DNA of 64,000 nt from JACNKV01 sp964388155 (GCA_964388155.1 CAYLYH010000005.1:23867-87866), one strand, 5' to 3'. Positions 54,588 through 63,951 are shown, counted from the stretch's first letter. Notes: generated by a model not told the origin, from the letters alone. Made by a program: numbers and translations.

Positions 54588-55298
54588 TTACCTTGGATCT
54601 TTTTCTTTTAATGCGTCGATCTCTTTAGGCTCAAGATGTCGCCAATGTCCAAGGGGTAGATCCCCAAGGAGTACCTGACCATAACTGGTACGTTGTAATG
54701 AAAAAATACGCGTATCCAAAAAATGGAACATTCGACGTATCTCTCGTTTCTTCCCTTGTCGCAATTCCAACATCAGCACCGATCGCTTTTTCTCCGTCTT
54801 CTGATTTAGCACCTTCCCACGACCAAACTCCCCTTCTCCGATGTACATTCCTCGCTCTATTTTTTGGATAGACTTATCATCCAACCGGCCTTCAATTTCC
54901 ACTTTATAGACTCGAGGAACACGATTTTTCGGATGCATCAAGTAATTTGCCAGTTCTCCATCATTTGTTAATAAAATCAATCCGGTGGTGTCTTTATCAA
55001 GCCTTCCGATAGGGAATAAGCGTTCTTTACTTGGAATTAAATCAATAACGGTTCGGCGACCGTGAGTATCTTTAAGTGTTGTTATCGTATTTTTTGGTTT
55101 ATGCAACATTAGCACAATGATCTCTGTCTGCAGTCGAATTCGCTGATTATCAAAAACAACTTCATCCGCTTCTGTCACAGAATATGCCGGATCAAGAATT
55201 AGTTGTCCGTTTACGAATGTAGTAGCGGCTTGGATTAATCGATCAGATTCTCTTCTTGATGCAACGCCTGCTTTTGCTAAATATTTATTTAATCTCAT
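54588..55298 (-). CDS. rluB: 23S rRNA pseudouridine synthase RluB-type
   Basis: Makes a pseudouridine in the large rRNA (RsuA/RluB family). The 236-residue protein has an N-terminal S4 RNA-binding domain (RLNKYLAKAGVASRRESDRL) and the catalytic Asp in FPIGRLDKDTTGLILLTNDG, then RQGKKREIRRMFHFL. The exact target cannot be assigned from sequence. It stands in the trpS-scpA-scpB-rluB-cmk-rpsA order common in Bacteroidota-type and Firmicute genomes. Confidence 0.92.
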   Translation of the reverse strand: MRLNKYLAKAGVASRRESDRLIQAATTFVNGQLILDPAYSVTEADEVVFDNQRIRLQTEIIVLMLHKPKNTITTLKDTHGRRTVIDLIPSKERLFPIGRLDKDTTGLILLTNDGELANYLMHPKNRVPRVYKVEIEGRLDDKSIQKIERGMYIGEGEFGRGKVLNQKTEKKRSVLMLELRQGKKREIRRMFHFLDTRIFSLQRTSYGQVLLGDLPLGHWRHLEPKEIDALKEKDPR

Positions 55299-55310
55299 GA
55301 TGTTTTAAAA

Positions 55311-55390
55311 GTGTTAAGGTGTTAAAGTGCTAGCCCACCGGTTTTTTTTGTGGGTTAGGTATTGTACGTTAGGAGTTAGGCGTTAGTGGC
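55311..55390. repeat. GTGTTAAA-type palindromic repeat, copy 3
   Basis: GTGTTAAGGTGTTAAAGTGC is followed by the hairpin CCCAC/GTGGG (55334-55338 with 55350-55354) with a T-rich loop, then GGTATTGTACGTTAGGAGTTAG and GCGTTAGTGGC. Stem bases differ from copy 1 but still pair. The 3' part overlaps the scpB coding end. Confidence 0.7.
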
Positions 55391-56022
55391 TCAAAGTTTG
55401 TTTTGTTATCTTTATCAAATTCGTTGTAGCTTAGTGGTTCCGAATTCTCTTCATCCAAAAACAGTTTTATCTGTGAACCGTCTGCTTGATCTGCCATCCC
55501 GGTTATATCTTTGATTTCCTGAAGCTTCGGCATTTCTGACAACTTTCCCAGTCCAAAATGCTCAAGAAATTTATCTGTCGTTGCATAGAGTAAAGGGCGC
55601 CCCGGGCCGGTATCTCTGCCCCTAATCTGTGCCAAACTTTTTGTCAAAAGCGTTCTTATTACTCCACTGCTGTCTACTCCTCGGATAGATTCTATTTCTA
55701 CACGGCTGACCGGCTGTTTGTATGCTATAATAGCCAGCGTTTCCAATGCGGCTGAGGATAACATAAGGCGACCACTCTTATTTAAAAACCTTCGAATCCA
55801 TGTTTCATATTCTTCACGTGTGACGATTTGATATCCACCTGCAATCTCATCAATAAAAAATGCATGTTCTTCAGATTCATATTGCTCATTTAACTCAGCA
55901 ATCACATTTTTTAACTGTGGCGGTTCAGATTCAAAAACAAGGTTCACTTTCTTTTGAGTCAACGGTTCAGGCGTGGCAAACAATAATGCCTCAATGATAG
56001 ATTGTACTTCTTTTTTTTGCAT
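55369..56022 (-). CDS. scpB: Segregation and condensation protein B
   Basis: Partner of ScpA in the SMC condensin complex for chromosome segregation. The 217-residue protein begins MQKKEVQSIIEALLFATPEP and contains the two winged-helix domains with GYQIVTREEYETWIRRFLNK, LSSAALETLAIIAYKQPVSR and VEIESIRGVDSSGVIRTLLT. I chose ATG at 56022; the open frame runs on to 56085 inside scpA. The last seven or so residues (EPLTPNS) are encoded by an intergenic repeat. The gap to scpA is 4 bases. Confidence 0.95.
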   Translation of the reverse strand: MQKKEVQSIIEALLFATPEPLTQKKVNLVFESEPPQLKNVIAELNEQYESEEHAFFIDEIAGGYQIVTREEYETWIRRFLNKSGRLMLSSAALETLAIIAYKQPVSRVEIESIRGVDSSGVIRTLLTKSLAQIRGRDTGPGRPLLYATTDKFLEHFGLGKLSEMPKLQEIKDITGMADQADGSQIKLFLDEENSEPLSYNEFDKDNKTNFEPLTPNS

Positions 56023-56026
56023 CAGA

Positions 56027-56749
56027 TTACGCCGACTCCGCCAAAAGCTGTAGTTCCATTTCTCCAAATAATTGGTTCTGAACAACCGTTACCCGCATTG
56101 AACGCATAAGTTCCAATATCGCCAAAAAGGTAACAATGAGTTCAAGTTTAGTCTTAAATATTTTAAACAAGGTTGATAAACGCAGTTTGCCGTCGCCATC
56201 CATTTTTGCAAGTACCATAGCTTTTTGATCTTCTAAGTTAATCAGCTCCCGGTGCAATTCGTAATCTCGAATGACTGGCATTCTTTCCATTGCTTCCTTA
56301 AAATATTGTGCAATGTCAAACAAACTCACTTCACGAAGATAAACGTCCGTATCTTCGCCACTGTTGGAAGATTTCATCTCAGCTCCTCGGGAAAAGAATC
56401 GGCTTCTCACTTCAGAAAGTTTATCTAATTCTTCTGCCGCGTCTTTGAATCTCCGATATTGCAATAACTGTTCGACCAATGCCTGCCGCGGATCTTCAAT
56501 CATATCCTCATCATCATGTTTCGGACGAGGAATCATCATCTTGGCTTTCAACCGCATCAGTGTCGTAGCCATTACGATAAACTCACCTGCATTTTTTATA
56601 TTTAATGTTTTGGAAATATTCAGGATACTGATGTACTCCGCTGTTATTTTTGCAATGGGGATATCGTAGATGTCTATCTCATCTCTGCGGATAAAATATA
56701 GAAGAAGATCTAGCGGTCCTTCAAAATTCTCAAGTTTAACACTGTACAT
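56027..56749 (-). CDS. scpA: Segregation and condensation protein A
   Basis: Kleisin subunit bridging the SMC heads. The 240-residue protein has LENFEGPLDLLLYFIRRDEI at the N-terminus, IDIYDIPIAKITAEYISIL next, and the C-terminal winged helix with KLELIVTFLAILELMRSMRV. It shares one base with trpS and is followed by scpB after 4 bases, as expected. Confidence 0.95.
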   Translation of the reverse strand: MYSVKLENFEGPLDLLLYFIRRDEIDIYDIPIAKITAEYISILNISKTLNIKNAGEFIVMATTLMRLKAKMMIPRPKHDDEDMIEDPRQALVEQLLQYRRFKDAAEELDKLSEVRSRFFSRGAEMKSSNSGEDTDVYLREVSLFDIAQYFKEAMERMPVIRDYELHRELINLEDQKAMVLAKMDGDGKLRLSTLFKIFKTKLELIVTFLAILELMRSMRVTVVQNQLFGEMELQLLAESA

Positions 56750-57771
56750 TATTTTTCTTTTTTCGGGACAACAAACCCAACTTTTCGATATACTTTAGAC
56801 ATTGTTCTCCTTGCAAGATATTTTGCCGTATTTGCGCCATTAAATAAAATTAATTCCAAGTAATCTTTATCCTGAATAATCGAACGATACGTTTCCTGAA
56901 TCGGAATTAATGTCTCAATAATCAAATCTGCTAAGTCTTTTTTCAATACGGTATATTGTTTTCCTGCAAAATTATTTTCGACGGATGGAATATCCATCCC
57001 GGACAATGAAGAATACAAGCTGATTAGGTTTGCTAATCCGGGGCGTGAAACTTCATCGTATCGAATATCAATCCCGGAATCCGTAATGGCACGTTTAATT
57101 TTTCTCGTTATAACATCCGGCGGATCCAAAAGCGCAATCAAGTTATTTAAATTATCATCTGACTTGGACATTTTTTTCATTGGATCCTGTAAACTCATTA
57201 CTCTTGCTCCGGCTTTTGGAATATATGGTTCCGGGACGGTAAACGTGGGTGAATATCTTGAATTGAATCGTTGCGCTAAATCCCTGGCTAGCTCGAGGTG
57301 CTGCTTTTGATCTGCCCCAACGGGGACAACATTCGCCTGATACAGAAGTATATCTGCTGCCATAAGTACCGGATATGTATATAAACCGGCGTTGATATTC
57401 TGAGAATGACGTTTTGATTTGTCTTTAAATTGCGTCATTCGATTTAACTCTCCCATAGAAGTCAGTGTGCTCAACACCCAAGAAAGTTCAGCATGCTGTG
57501 GCACATGTGACTGCATCACTATCGTACTGATATCCGGATCAATCCCGCATGCAATGTATTGTGCAAGAAACGACAAGCATTGTTTACGTAGTTCCGACGG
57601 GGTTTGCCTTACCGTAATTGCATGGAGATCCACCACCAGAAAAATACTATTATATTGGTGCTGAAGGTCCACCCAACTTTTTAAAGCACCTACATAATTT
57701 CCAATACATAAATGCCCTGATGGCTGAATGCCACTTAAAATAGTCTTATTCTTCTTTTTTTCTGTGCTCAT
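56749..57771 (-). CDS. trpS: Tryptophanyl-tRNA synthetase
   Basis: Class I synthetase charging tRNA-Trp. The 340-residue protein has the HIGH-like motif GIQPSGHLCIGNYVGALKSW near residue 16, VGADQKQHLELARDLAQRFN near 158 and the KMSKS motif in PMKKMSKSDDNLNNLI near 203. I chose ATG at 57771; an in-frame TTG is two codons earlier. It heads the trpS-scpA-scpB series. Confidence 0.96.
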   Translation of the reverse strand: MSTEKKKNKTILSGIQPSGHLCIGNYVGALKSWVDLQHQYNSIFLVVDLHAITVRQTPSELRKQCLSFLAQYIACGIDPDISTIVMQSHVPQHAELSWVLSTLTSMGELNRMTQFKDKSKRHSQNINAGLYTYPVLMAADILLYQANVVPVGADQKQHLELARDLAQRFNSRYSPTFTVPEPYIPKAGARVMSLQDPMKKMSKSDDNLNNLIALLDPPDVITRKIKRAITDSGIDIRYDEVSRPGLANLISLYSSLSGMDIPSVENNFAGKQYTVLKKDLADLIIETLIPIQETYRSIIQDKDYLELILFNGANTAKYLARRTMSKVYRKVGFVVPKKEK

Positions 57772-57892
57772 ATCCAATAAATTTACTAAGAATTGTATGT
57801 AATTAGTAACGGGTGATTTAAACGTGTCTGCCCTTTATTTCCACTTGCGGACTTGTGTGAAATAAAATGCGATGTTATTTTAGCTCATCCAA

Positions 57893-58471
57893 TCAGGTTA
57901 AATACGATGAGTTGTTTTTTATCGTCGTCCCCCATGTTTCCATAAACAGATAGGGCCGCCAACCGGTTTGGTGTTGTTTCACAAATTTCTGAAAATAATG
58001 AATCCGGTTGGGTCGGCGAGGGTGTTTCAACAATGGCATTCCTGCTTCTTCGGGAGTAAGATTGTTTTTTTTCAAATTACAGGGTGCACATGCTATCACG
58101 AGGTTTTCCCACAGGTCCCTGCCCCCACGCTCTCGGGGGATCACATGATCTATTGTTAATTTCCCTGAGATTTTTCCGCAATATTGGCAAGTATGATTAT
58201 CCCGTTGCAGTAGATTCCGCCGACTAAGAATTACATCCATACTGTTGTAGTGAACAAACGCTTTCAACTTTACAACACTTGGGAGAGAATACGTTATCGA
58301 TGGGGAGTGAATTTCTTCTAAATAAGACTCCACGATATCAATTTTTTCTGTGACATACAAACAAATTGCCCGTTTTGCCGTGGTGATGGTCAACGGTGCA
58401 TAATTAGTATTGAGAACCAATACAGCCCGATTCAACAGCAATCCGTTCATTGATATGGCTTTTGCATTCAT
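57893..58471 (-). CDS. HNH endonuclease
   Basis: A 192-residue HNH nuclease. The zinc ribbon and catalytic HNH are intact: NHTCQYCGKISGKLTIDHVI, then PRERGGRDLWENLVIACAPC and NLKKNN. The N-terminal part (VLVLNTNYAPLTITTAKRAI) is typical of a widespread stand-alone HNH family of unknown role. I chose ATG at 58471, which overlaps the upstream peptidase stop as ATGA; ATG at 58450 is also possible. No restriction-modification partner is near. Confidence 0.9.
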   Translation of the reverse strand: MNAKAISMNGLLLNRAVLVLNTNYAPLTITTAKRAICLYVTEKIDIVESYLEEIHSPSITYSLPSVVKLKAFVHYNSMDVILSRRNLLQRDNHTCQYCGKISGKLTIDHVIPRERGGRDLWENLVIACAPCNLKKNNLTPEEAGMPLLKHPRRPNRIHYFQKFVKQHQTGWRPYLFMETWGTTIKNNSSYLT

Positions 58472-59265
58472 GAAAATAATTCGGTGATTGAGCAAACAGA
58501 CGTCAGCAAACCGGCCAAACCGCTGTTATAGTCCGGGTCGGTTTTATCTAAGCTCTGTTCTTTTACCCAGCCCTGCGCATGGATAAAATCCTTCACGCCC
58601 AGCGATATCGCCACGTGACTGACTTTTTTATTCTCAGTGAAAAACAGGATGTCTCCTTCTTTTGCATTTCCGATATTGATCTGTGATTCTTTAAAATATT
58701 CAGCTTGCTGATATGCATCACGAGGGAGCTGTATTCCGACGGATTTAAACACTGTTTGAGTAAACCCGGAGCAATCAATTCCCCCGGGAGATTTTCCTCC
58801 CCATTGATACGGTGTTCCGTTAAATCTTTTTGCTGTTTCGATAATATTTTCACGAGTTCTTTGCAATGGAGTCTGTTTCAATTTCGCATTTGTCCAGCCT
58901 GTTTCACTGCCGGGAAGTATGACGAAGTATCCATCCTCTTCTGCTTTTGCATGTAACCGACTGCCGAAACAAATATCACGAATGACTCTGCCACCTTTTT
59001 TTTCTAACACGGGTGCGAACATCGAAAAACAACTATGTGTGAACTCATACCTGTTGTCAGCTTCGTTTCCGAAAAAATGATACACCCAGCCTTCATAGCC
59101 ATCATCCTGCCGGATTTTGAACCAGTTGTTTTCATAGTTCAAAATAGCACAAGACTCACCCAACAGCGCTTGCGTAACAACCGCAGAGTTGAAATCCGGC
59201 TTACTGTGAACATTCACAGCAGATACATGGATGTTGAAAAATGTCATTTCTTGTGTCATATTCAT
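58468..59265 (-). CDS. C40 family (NlpC/P60) peptidase with SH3-type domains
   Basis: A 265-residue cysteine peptidase. Two SH3-like domains occupy about residues 8-125 and the NlpC/P60 domain the rest, with catalytic Cys in GGIDCSGFTQTVF, His in KVSHVAISLG and the third polar residue in FIHAQG. There is no signal peptide. The arrangement resembles YkfC-type gamma-D-glutamyl-L-diamino-acid endopeptidases, which recycle murein peptides in the cytoplasm, so recycling rather than wall cleavage is my inference. It is coupled to the HNH gene. Confidence 0.88.
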   Translation of the reverse strand: MNMTQEMTFFNIHVSAVNVHSKPDFNSAVVTQALLGESCAILNYENNWFKIRQDDGYEGWVYHFFGNEADNRYEFTHSCFSMFAPVLEKKGGRVIRDICFGSRLHAKAEEDGYFVILPGSETGWTNAKLKQTPLQRTRENIIETAKRFNGTPYQWGGKSPGGIDCSGFTQTVFKSVGIQLPRDAYQQAEYFKESQINIGNAKEGDILFFTENKKVSHVAISLGVKDFIHAQGWVKEQSLDKTDPDYNSGLAGLLTSVCSITELFS

Positions 59266-59617
59266 TCGAAAAACGTTCGTGAATTTATCTGTTCTTCTGT
59301 CGCATTACAACCAGAAATAGATGAAGTGAATTCGGAGGATAAGGATTGAGACTTTGATTGTGGAGAATTAGAGTGTTAAAGTGTTAAAGTGTTCAGGTAT
59401 TAGAGCGTTTAAGTGCCTGACCTCACGCCTAGGCGCACAAGCCTTTAGCGGATTAATGTTGTACGTTATGGGTTAGGTGTTCAACTACCTACTGCTACTG
59501 TCTTCTACTTTCAACTTTCTACATTCTACTTTACGAACTTTCTACTAATTTAACTTTACCTTGGATTAAACAAAAATGCCTAACTACTTTCCCATCGCTA
59601 TTTAACAGCAAATTCGT
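59266..59617. repeat. Non-coding region with GTGTTAAA-type repeat, copy 4
   Basis: Contains GAGTGTTAAAGTGTTAAAGT (period 8) from 59371, AAGTGCCTGACCTCACGCC, CTAGGCGCACAAGCC, and TGTTGTACGTTATGGGTTAG with a pyrimidine-rich tail to about 59530. It shares modules with the copies at 30063 and 55311. No gene is seen. The promoter for the riboswitch should lie near its 3' end but was not identified. Confidence 0.65.
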
Positions 59618-59800
59618 GTAGCTTGTGTCGGGGAAGTCCCGTGGAAATCGGGCACAGTTCCCGCTACTGTAATTGCGGAGGATACCTCCAAATGCCATTG
59701 TTCCGAGATATCGGAATGAGAAGGTGGCGGATATCCGTTGATGCAAAAGTCAGGAAACCCGAGCGGCTACAGAGTATCCACTGGCTTTCGGGACAAAGGT
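59618..59800 (+). ncRNA. Cobalamin (adenosylcobalamin-type) riboswitch
   Basis: The conserved core reads GTGGAAATCGGGCACAGTTC followed by CCGCTACTGTAA, with GGGGAAG just before. The 3' core is AAAGTCAGGAAACCCGAGC. Closing helix P1 is GTAGC (59618-59622) with GCTAC (59766-59770), and TCGGG (59628-59632) pairs with CCCGA (59758-59762). These match the cobalamin riboswitch family well. Downstream lies an antiterminator and terminator (59798-59873) and then a BtuB-like receptor, the usual target. B12 binding should lower expression. Confidence 0.95.
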
Positions 59801-59845
59801 CATGATGCTGATTGATATCGCACAGATTTCAATCAATCATGACCC
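59798..59845 (+). promoter_or_regulatory. Possible antiterminator hairpin of the riboswitch
   Basis: GGTCAT at 59798-59803 and ATGACC at 59840-59845 pair, extended inside by GATTGAT with ATCAATC. The 3' arm's last bases (ACC) overlap the 5' side of the terminator stem, so the two structures compete. Confidence 0.55.
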
Positions 59846-59873
59846 CGAAAAATTAATTTAATCGGGGTTTTTT
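59843..59873 (+). terminator. Intrinsic terminator of the riboswitch, abutting the start codon
   Basis: CCCCGA (59843-59848) pairs with TCGGGG (59862-59867) and is followed directly by TTTTTT (59868-59873), then the ATG at 59874. The GGGG of the 3' arm is also the best candidate Shine-Dalgarno, so the stem could both end transcription and hide the ribosome binding site. Confidence 0.85.
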
Positions 59874-61937
59874 ATGAAAATCAACACAATAAGGTGTTTG
59901 GCGATACTATATCTTGCCGGCACATTCCTCCATGCATCTCCTCATTCACTTTCAGGATATGTTACCAATCAACTAAATGAACCGGTTGCCTATGCAATCC
60001 TTGAACATCTACAGTCTCAGGGATTCACTACCACGGAAGAAACAGGATATTTCCGCTTATCAAAACCTGTTTCTGCCGGTGACAAATTGCAGATCAGCCG
60101 AATTGGTTATTTAAAGAAAGACGTAACCATCAACGATAACCGCACCGTTCACATTCAGTTAGAACAGAAAATTATCGAGATGGACGCTGTTTCAGTCGAA
60201 GCAAAACCATTATTCCCCAACATTATCAGTAATGTTTACCAATCTGATTTCAACGTTTCATCAACGAATGCGTTAGTCACTCAGATTCCTGCGTTGCAAT
60301 TACGTTCTTATGGTGGCTTGGCCGGAAATCGCTCATTGAGTTTAAATGGCGGTCCAAGTACTCATACAAAAGTCACGCTTGACGGCGTAGACTTAACCAG
60401 TCCGCAAAATGGTGGAACCGATCTTTCACAAATTCCGTCAGATTTGCTAAACAGGATTACAGTCTCTTCCCTTCCCGGTGTGTTTTTCGGCTCGGGAGCA
60501 ATCGATGGAGTGTTTACGTTATCTCCTGATTTACACAAGACATCATTCCAATTTTCTCGCGGTGATTACGGATTCCGCTCCGTCCACTCCGGGTTAACAA
60601 CTTCGTCTGGTTCATTAACAGCTCATTTTGATATAGGATCAACTTCCGACAACGGTAATTACTCCTATGCGGACGGGGATTCTACTCTTCAACGGGAAAA
60701 CAATGGATTTGACCAACAATGGGGTTCATTCCATATTCGAGGACCGATTGGTAAGCACGTAAACCTATCTGCTTTTAGTTTATTTTCGGCACAAAATCGG
60801 GGTATTGCAGGACCGACCAACTGGCTCTCAAATCTTGCAACGAAAAAAGATACGCTGCAAATTCATTCCGTTTCTCTTGGAACCCCGATAAAAACAGGGT
60901 TTGTCAAATTGCAAATATCTCGTCGCCACAGCGATGAAGACTATCAAAATCCTGACCCGGTTTGGCCTACAGAAAGTCGACATGAACTCACGACGGATCA
61001 CGCAAAGCTGACCTTTAATACTCAACCATTTTCATTTATTAATATTCAATCATTGGCGGAAATGAAAAAAGAGTACATAAAAAGTACGGATGCCGGCCGC
61101 CACTCACGAACATTATATTCAGCATCAGCCCGTGTCAATCTTAAACCATTTCAAAATGTACAATTAACTCCCGCCGTTCGATATGATAATGTAAAAGAAA
61201 CCTACAGTGAAAATACGTATGATCTGCGACTTTCATTAAACAGCTGGAAAGGTGCACAGCTTAGCGCTGCTGTTGGTACCGCATTTCAATACCCGGGATT
61301 TAATGACCTCTATTGGAACGGAAATCCTGAATTAAAACCGGAACACACTAAATATTCTACAATAGATTTCAGACAAAACATTGAAGCGGTTGGATATATC
61401 TCTTTGAGTTACACAGACCGGAAGAGTGAGGATTTAATCCAGTGGCAACCGATTGATGAAGCCGGTTGGGTATGGCAGCCTTTCAACATCGCAAAGACAC
61501 GTCGAACTTCGATTACGTTTGCCGGTGAGTTTCAACTCCCTAAAATCCCGGTGATGATACAAAGCCATTTTTCTGTGCTGGACCCGATTGATAAATCCAC
61601 GCAAAAAACATTGCTTTACACTCCCGACAAAATTGGGTTCCTTGCAATCCGATTTGATACAGATTATTTTAAAACAAGCCTGCAGGCACATTATACCGGA
61701 AACCGTCGATATACCGTCACTGAATATGATGAAAACTGGAACGCCGTGGTGGCCGATATAACAATGAAAGGCGCAATGACCGTGTCACTCGCCATGACAT
61801 ATAGCCTACCTGTATTTAACAGAAGGTTTGCTGTAAATCTGACGGTGGAGAATCTGTTGGATGAGGATGTGAAATCTTTGCCTTACTATCCCGAACCGGG
61901 AAGAACGTTTAAACTTGGATTTACCGTCAACAAATAG
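59874..61937 (+). CDS. TonB-dependent receptor, cobalamin uptake (BtuB-like)
   Basis: Outer membrane receptor, probably for cobalamin, given the riboswitch. The 687-residue protein has a signal peptide ending near residue 22, a carboxypeptidase-regulatory-like domain (about 25-95, LSGYVTNQLNEPVAYAILEH), a plug domain (about 105-220, with SLSLNGGPSTHTKVTLDGVD and DLLNRITVSSLPGVFFGSGA), then a 22-strand type barrel with YPGFNDLYWNGNPELKPEHT, typical of TonB receptors, and a final strand YPEPGRTFKLGFTV. The extra N-terminal domain is usual in Bacteroidota-type receptors. The symbol btuB is not given because orthology is not shown. Confidence 0.93.
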   Translation: MKINTIRCLAILYLAGTFLHASPHSLSGYVTNQLNEPVAYAILEHLQSQGFTTTEETGYFRLSKPVSAGDKLQISRIGYLKKDVTINDNRTVHIQLEQKIIEMDAVSVEAKPLFPNIISNVYQSDFNVSSTNALVTQIPALQLRSYGGLAGNRSLSLNGGPSTHTKVTLDGVDLTSPQNGGTDLSQIPSDLLNRITVSSLPGVFFGSGAIDGVFTLSPDLHKTSFQFSRGDYGFRSVHSGLTTSSGSLTAHFDIGSTSDNGNYSYADGDSTLQRENNGFDQQWGSFHIRGPIGKHVNLSAFSLFSAQNRGIAGPTNWLSNLATKKDTLQIHSVSLGTPIKTGFVKLQISRRHSDEDYQNPDPVWPTESRHELTTDHAKLTFNTQPFSFINIQSLAEMKKEYIKSTDAGRHSRTLYSASARVNLKPFQNVQLTPAVRYDNVKETYSENTYDLRLSLNSWKGAQLSAAVGTAFQYPGFNDLYWNGNPELKPEHTKYSTIDFRQNIEAVGYISLSYTDRKSEDLIQWQPIDEAGWVWQPFNIAKTRRTSITFAGEFQLPKIPVMIQSHFSVLDPIDKSTQKTLLYTPDKIGFLAIRFDTDYFKTSLQAHYTGNRRYTVTEYDENWNAVVADITMKGAMTVSLAMTYSLPVFNRRFAVNLTVENLLDEDVKSLPYYPEPGRTFKLGFTVNK

Positions 61938-62212
61938 AGCAGACAATAACCTGTTTAATTCATTAGCCACGAAGAACGCGAAGTTTCACGCCCGCCTGCC
62001 TGTCTGCCGTAATGAAATGTAGGCATGGCTACCTTAAAATATGTAAAATGTGGCAGGCAGGAATAATATTAGAGATAGAAGAATTCAACAGTTAAATTAT
62101 TTTTTCAAAAAATTGAAGCAAGAATTTCTTTATCTTCTTTATTTTTAATGCTTTCGTTTGATTCGTTTTTTTCGTTGTGAATAATCCAAGCTAAATTATT
62201 CAGAAGGTATTC
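61938..62212. repeat. Convergent intergenic region with palindromic repeats
   Basis: Holds TAGCCACGAAGAACGCGAAG, typical of dispersed CACGAAG repeats, and an inverted repeat CCTGCCTG (61995-62002) with GGCAGGCAGG (62052-62061). The remaining part is AT-rich with several T-runs. It probably terminates both converging genes. No gene is visible. Confidence 0.5.
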
Positions 62213-63871
62213 TTAATTTTCAAACGTCCAATACACGCCGAACGATATAAACCGACCCAGTGGCAAAAACAGAGGGTTTGATTCAACCCAGAATAGTTCT
62301 GAACCGACATCGGGGAAAATAGACCTCACCGTCGGCTCAGCAGCATTCAGAACGTTTTTAACTGACCATTCTAATGTTGCGCTGGCAATTTCAGCCGTGA
62401 ACGTAAAATTTAACAGCCATGCATTCGGCAAAGTTCTTTCATCATCTGAGAGTTGGAAAAATGAACTCTCAAACGGATCAAATCCAAACTGCCGCTCTCT
62501 GTTTAACCATCCTTCCAACTCCAATCCGACTTGAGCCAGCATATTCCCGCTGAATAACGATTCATTACCGGCGATTAAAAAAAGTAGCTTGTCACCGATT
62601 CCGTCAGATATCTCAGAGGACATGAGTGCATGCCTCCACCGACCTGATACCTGCCAATTATTAAAAATATTCCAATTTGAGTTAATTTCCCCTGAGAGAT
62701 GCTTCGGAGAAATACTAGTAACATCTCCCACAAAATTAATCAAGTTATTACGCAGAGAACATGTAGTATAAACAGCTAAAGTGGATAATCTCCACTTATC
62801 CGATTTTACTTCCGCACCAAGCTTGCCTTTCAGCAATCGGTCAACCGGGACTTTATATGTTTTCCATTCGTTGGCATTTTTAAAACGTGAGTTCAGTTCA
62901 ACTTCTGCAATTCCGTTTATCTTACCAAATTTAGGAGTATATGACACGTGCAACTCCGGATGGTAGCTTTCAACATCTATACCAGCTCTAAAAAATAACG
63001 AGTCTTTTTTTAATCCAAAATACAGTAAAGACATTCCCTGAGTTTTCACGACACTGTCTTGGCGAAAATGTCGTATATCGGTTGAGAACCCAAAATACAG
63101 TCTGCTTTCATTGTAATCCAACTGAGCTAATTGCGAGTTAAAATGCAGCCTGCTTAGATATCGGTTCCCGGTGGAATGCAATTCTGATCGATTTATTCGG
63201 TTTTTTTGATTGAAAATTGAACCATGGATTCGCCAATCCCAGTTCTTTACCGGACGTGAATAGATAATTCCTGCTGCGGATATATCATCATTTATTTGTC
63301 CTGATGTAGCCGAATCCGGGATATAAAACCCCGATGACGTAATAAATCTCTGGGCTGAGGTGTAAATTGATTCGTTATTTGATTTTGAGATATAGTCTAT
63401 CCGATAGGATTGCTGAATCGGGTTTGCCGAGGAAATATCAAATTGCCCGTGAGGTCCGGCATAGCTACGTTTGAAGCCGTTCCATCTGATCAATCTATTT
63501 TTTGAACCAAAATCAGCTTTTATTTCCAGTTGATCATATAAATAGTCCCCGCGCCGATAATCGAATGCAGATGAAACCGTATTAGAATCAGGAAGAACAT
63601 CCTCGAACCCAACAATTTCTCCAATTTTATAAAAAGTAAAATTATTAAGGTGAACATCACCAAATCTTAACGGATAATTCGCATACATACCATCGATGAC
63701 AACCGGCCCGGAATTCCAATCTTGTTGGAAAACCCTAACTCCGTTATCCACCATCATTCCGTACTGCCCGCTCCATTCAAATGGAATAATTTCAGAGTCA
63801 GCCAGCATTTGCCCGATAAACAACAGTAGGATCACCGGCATATTCATTACTTTTCTTGTCATATTTGTCAT
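62213..63871 (-). CDS. Predicted outer membrane beta-barrel protein
   Basis: A 552-residue exported protein of unknown function. A signal peptide is clear from Met10 (MNMPVILLLFIGQMLA). The rest alternates hydrophobic and polar residues with many aromatic pairs, as in barrels, and the last strand is GRFISFGVYWTFEN. Its C-terminal stretch ATLEWSVKNVLNAAEPTVRS followed by GRFISFGVY resembles the closing strands of TonB-dependent receptors, but no plug domain is present. It is convergent with the B12 receptor and may or may not be related to it. Possible starts are 63871 and 63844. Confidence 0.7.
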   Translation of the reverse strand: MTNMTRKVMNMPVILLLFIGQMLADSEIIPFEWSGQYGMMVDNGVRVFQQDWNSGPVVIDGMYANYPLRFGDVHLNNFTFYKIGEIVGFEDVLPDSNTVSSAFDYRRGDYLYDQLEIKADFGSKNRLIRWNGFKRSYAGPHGQFDISSANPIQQSYRIDYISKSNNESIYTSAQRFITSSGFYIPDSATSGQINDDISAAGIIYSRPVKNWDWRIHGSIFNQKNRINRSELHSTGNRYLSRLHFNSQLAQLDYNESRLYFGFSTDIRHFRQDSVVKTQGMSLLYFGLKKDSLFFRAGIDVESYHPELHVSYTPKFGKINGIAEVELNSRFKNANEWKTYKVPVDRLLKGKLGAEVKSDKWRLSTLAVYTTCSLRNNLINFVGDVTSISPKHLSGEINSNWNIFNNWQVSGRWRHALMSSEISDGIGDKLLFLIAGNESLFSGNMLAQVGLELEGWLNRERQFGFDPFESSFFQLSDDERTLPNAWLLNFTFTAEIASATLEWSVKNVLNAAEPTVRSIFPDVGSELFWVESNPLFLPLGRFISFGVYWTFEN

Positions 63872-63951
63872 CGAATTACAGTTAATGGTTGAAAATCATT
63901 TATCGAAAAAATGCACGTTTGTATTTTCGTTCTATTCATGCGTACACTAAC

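Noticed and set aside
57893..58471. Restriction-modification or defence system around the HNH gene
   Set aside because: No methyltransferase, specificity subunit or other defence gene is near. The neighbours are a murein peptidase and trpS.
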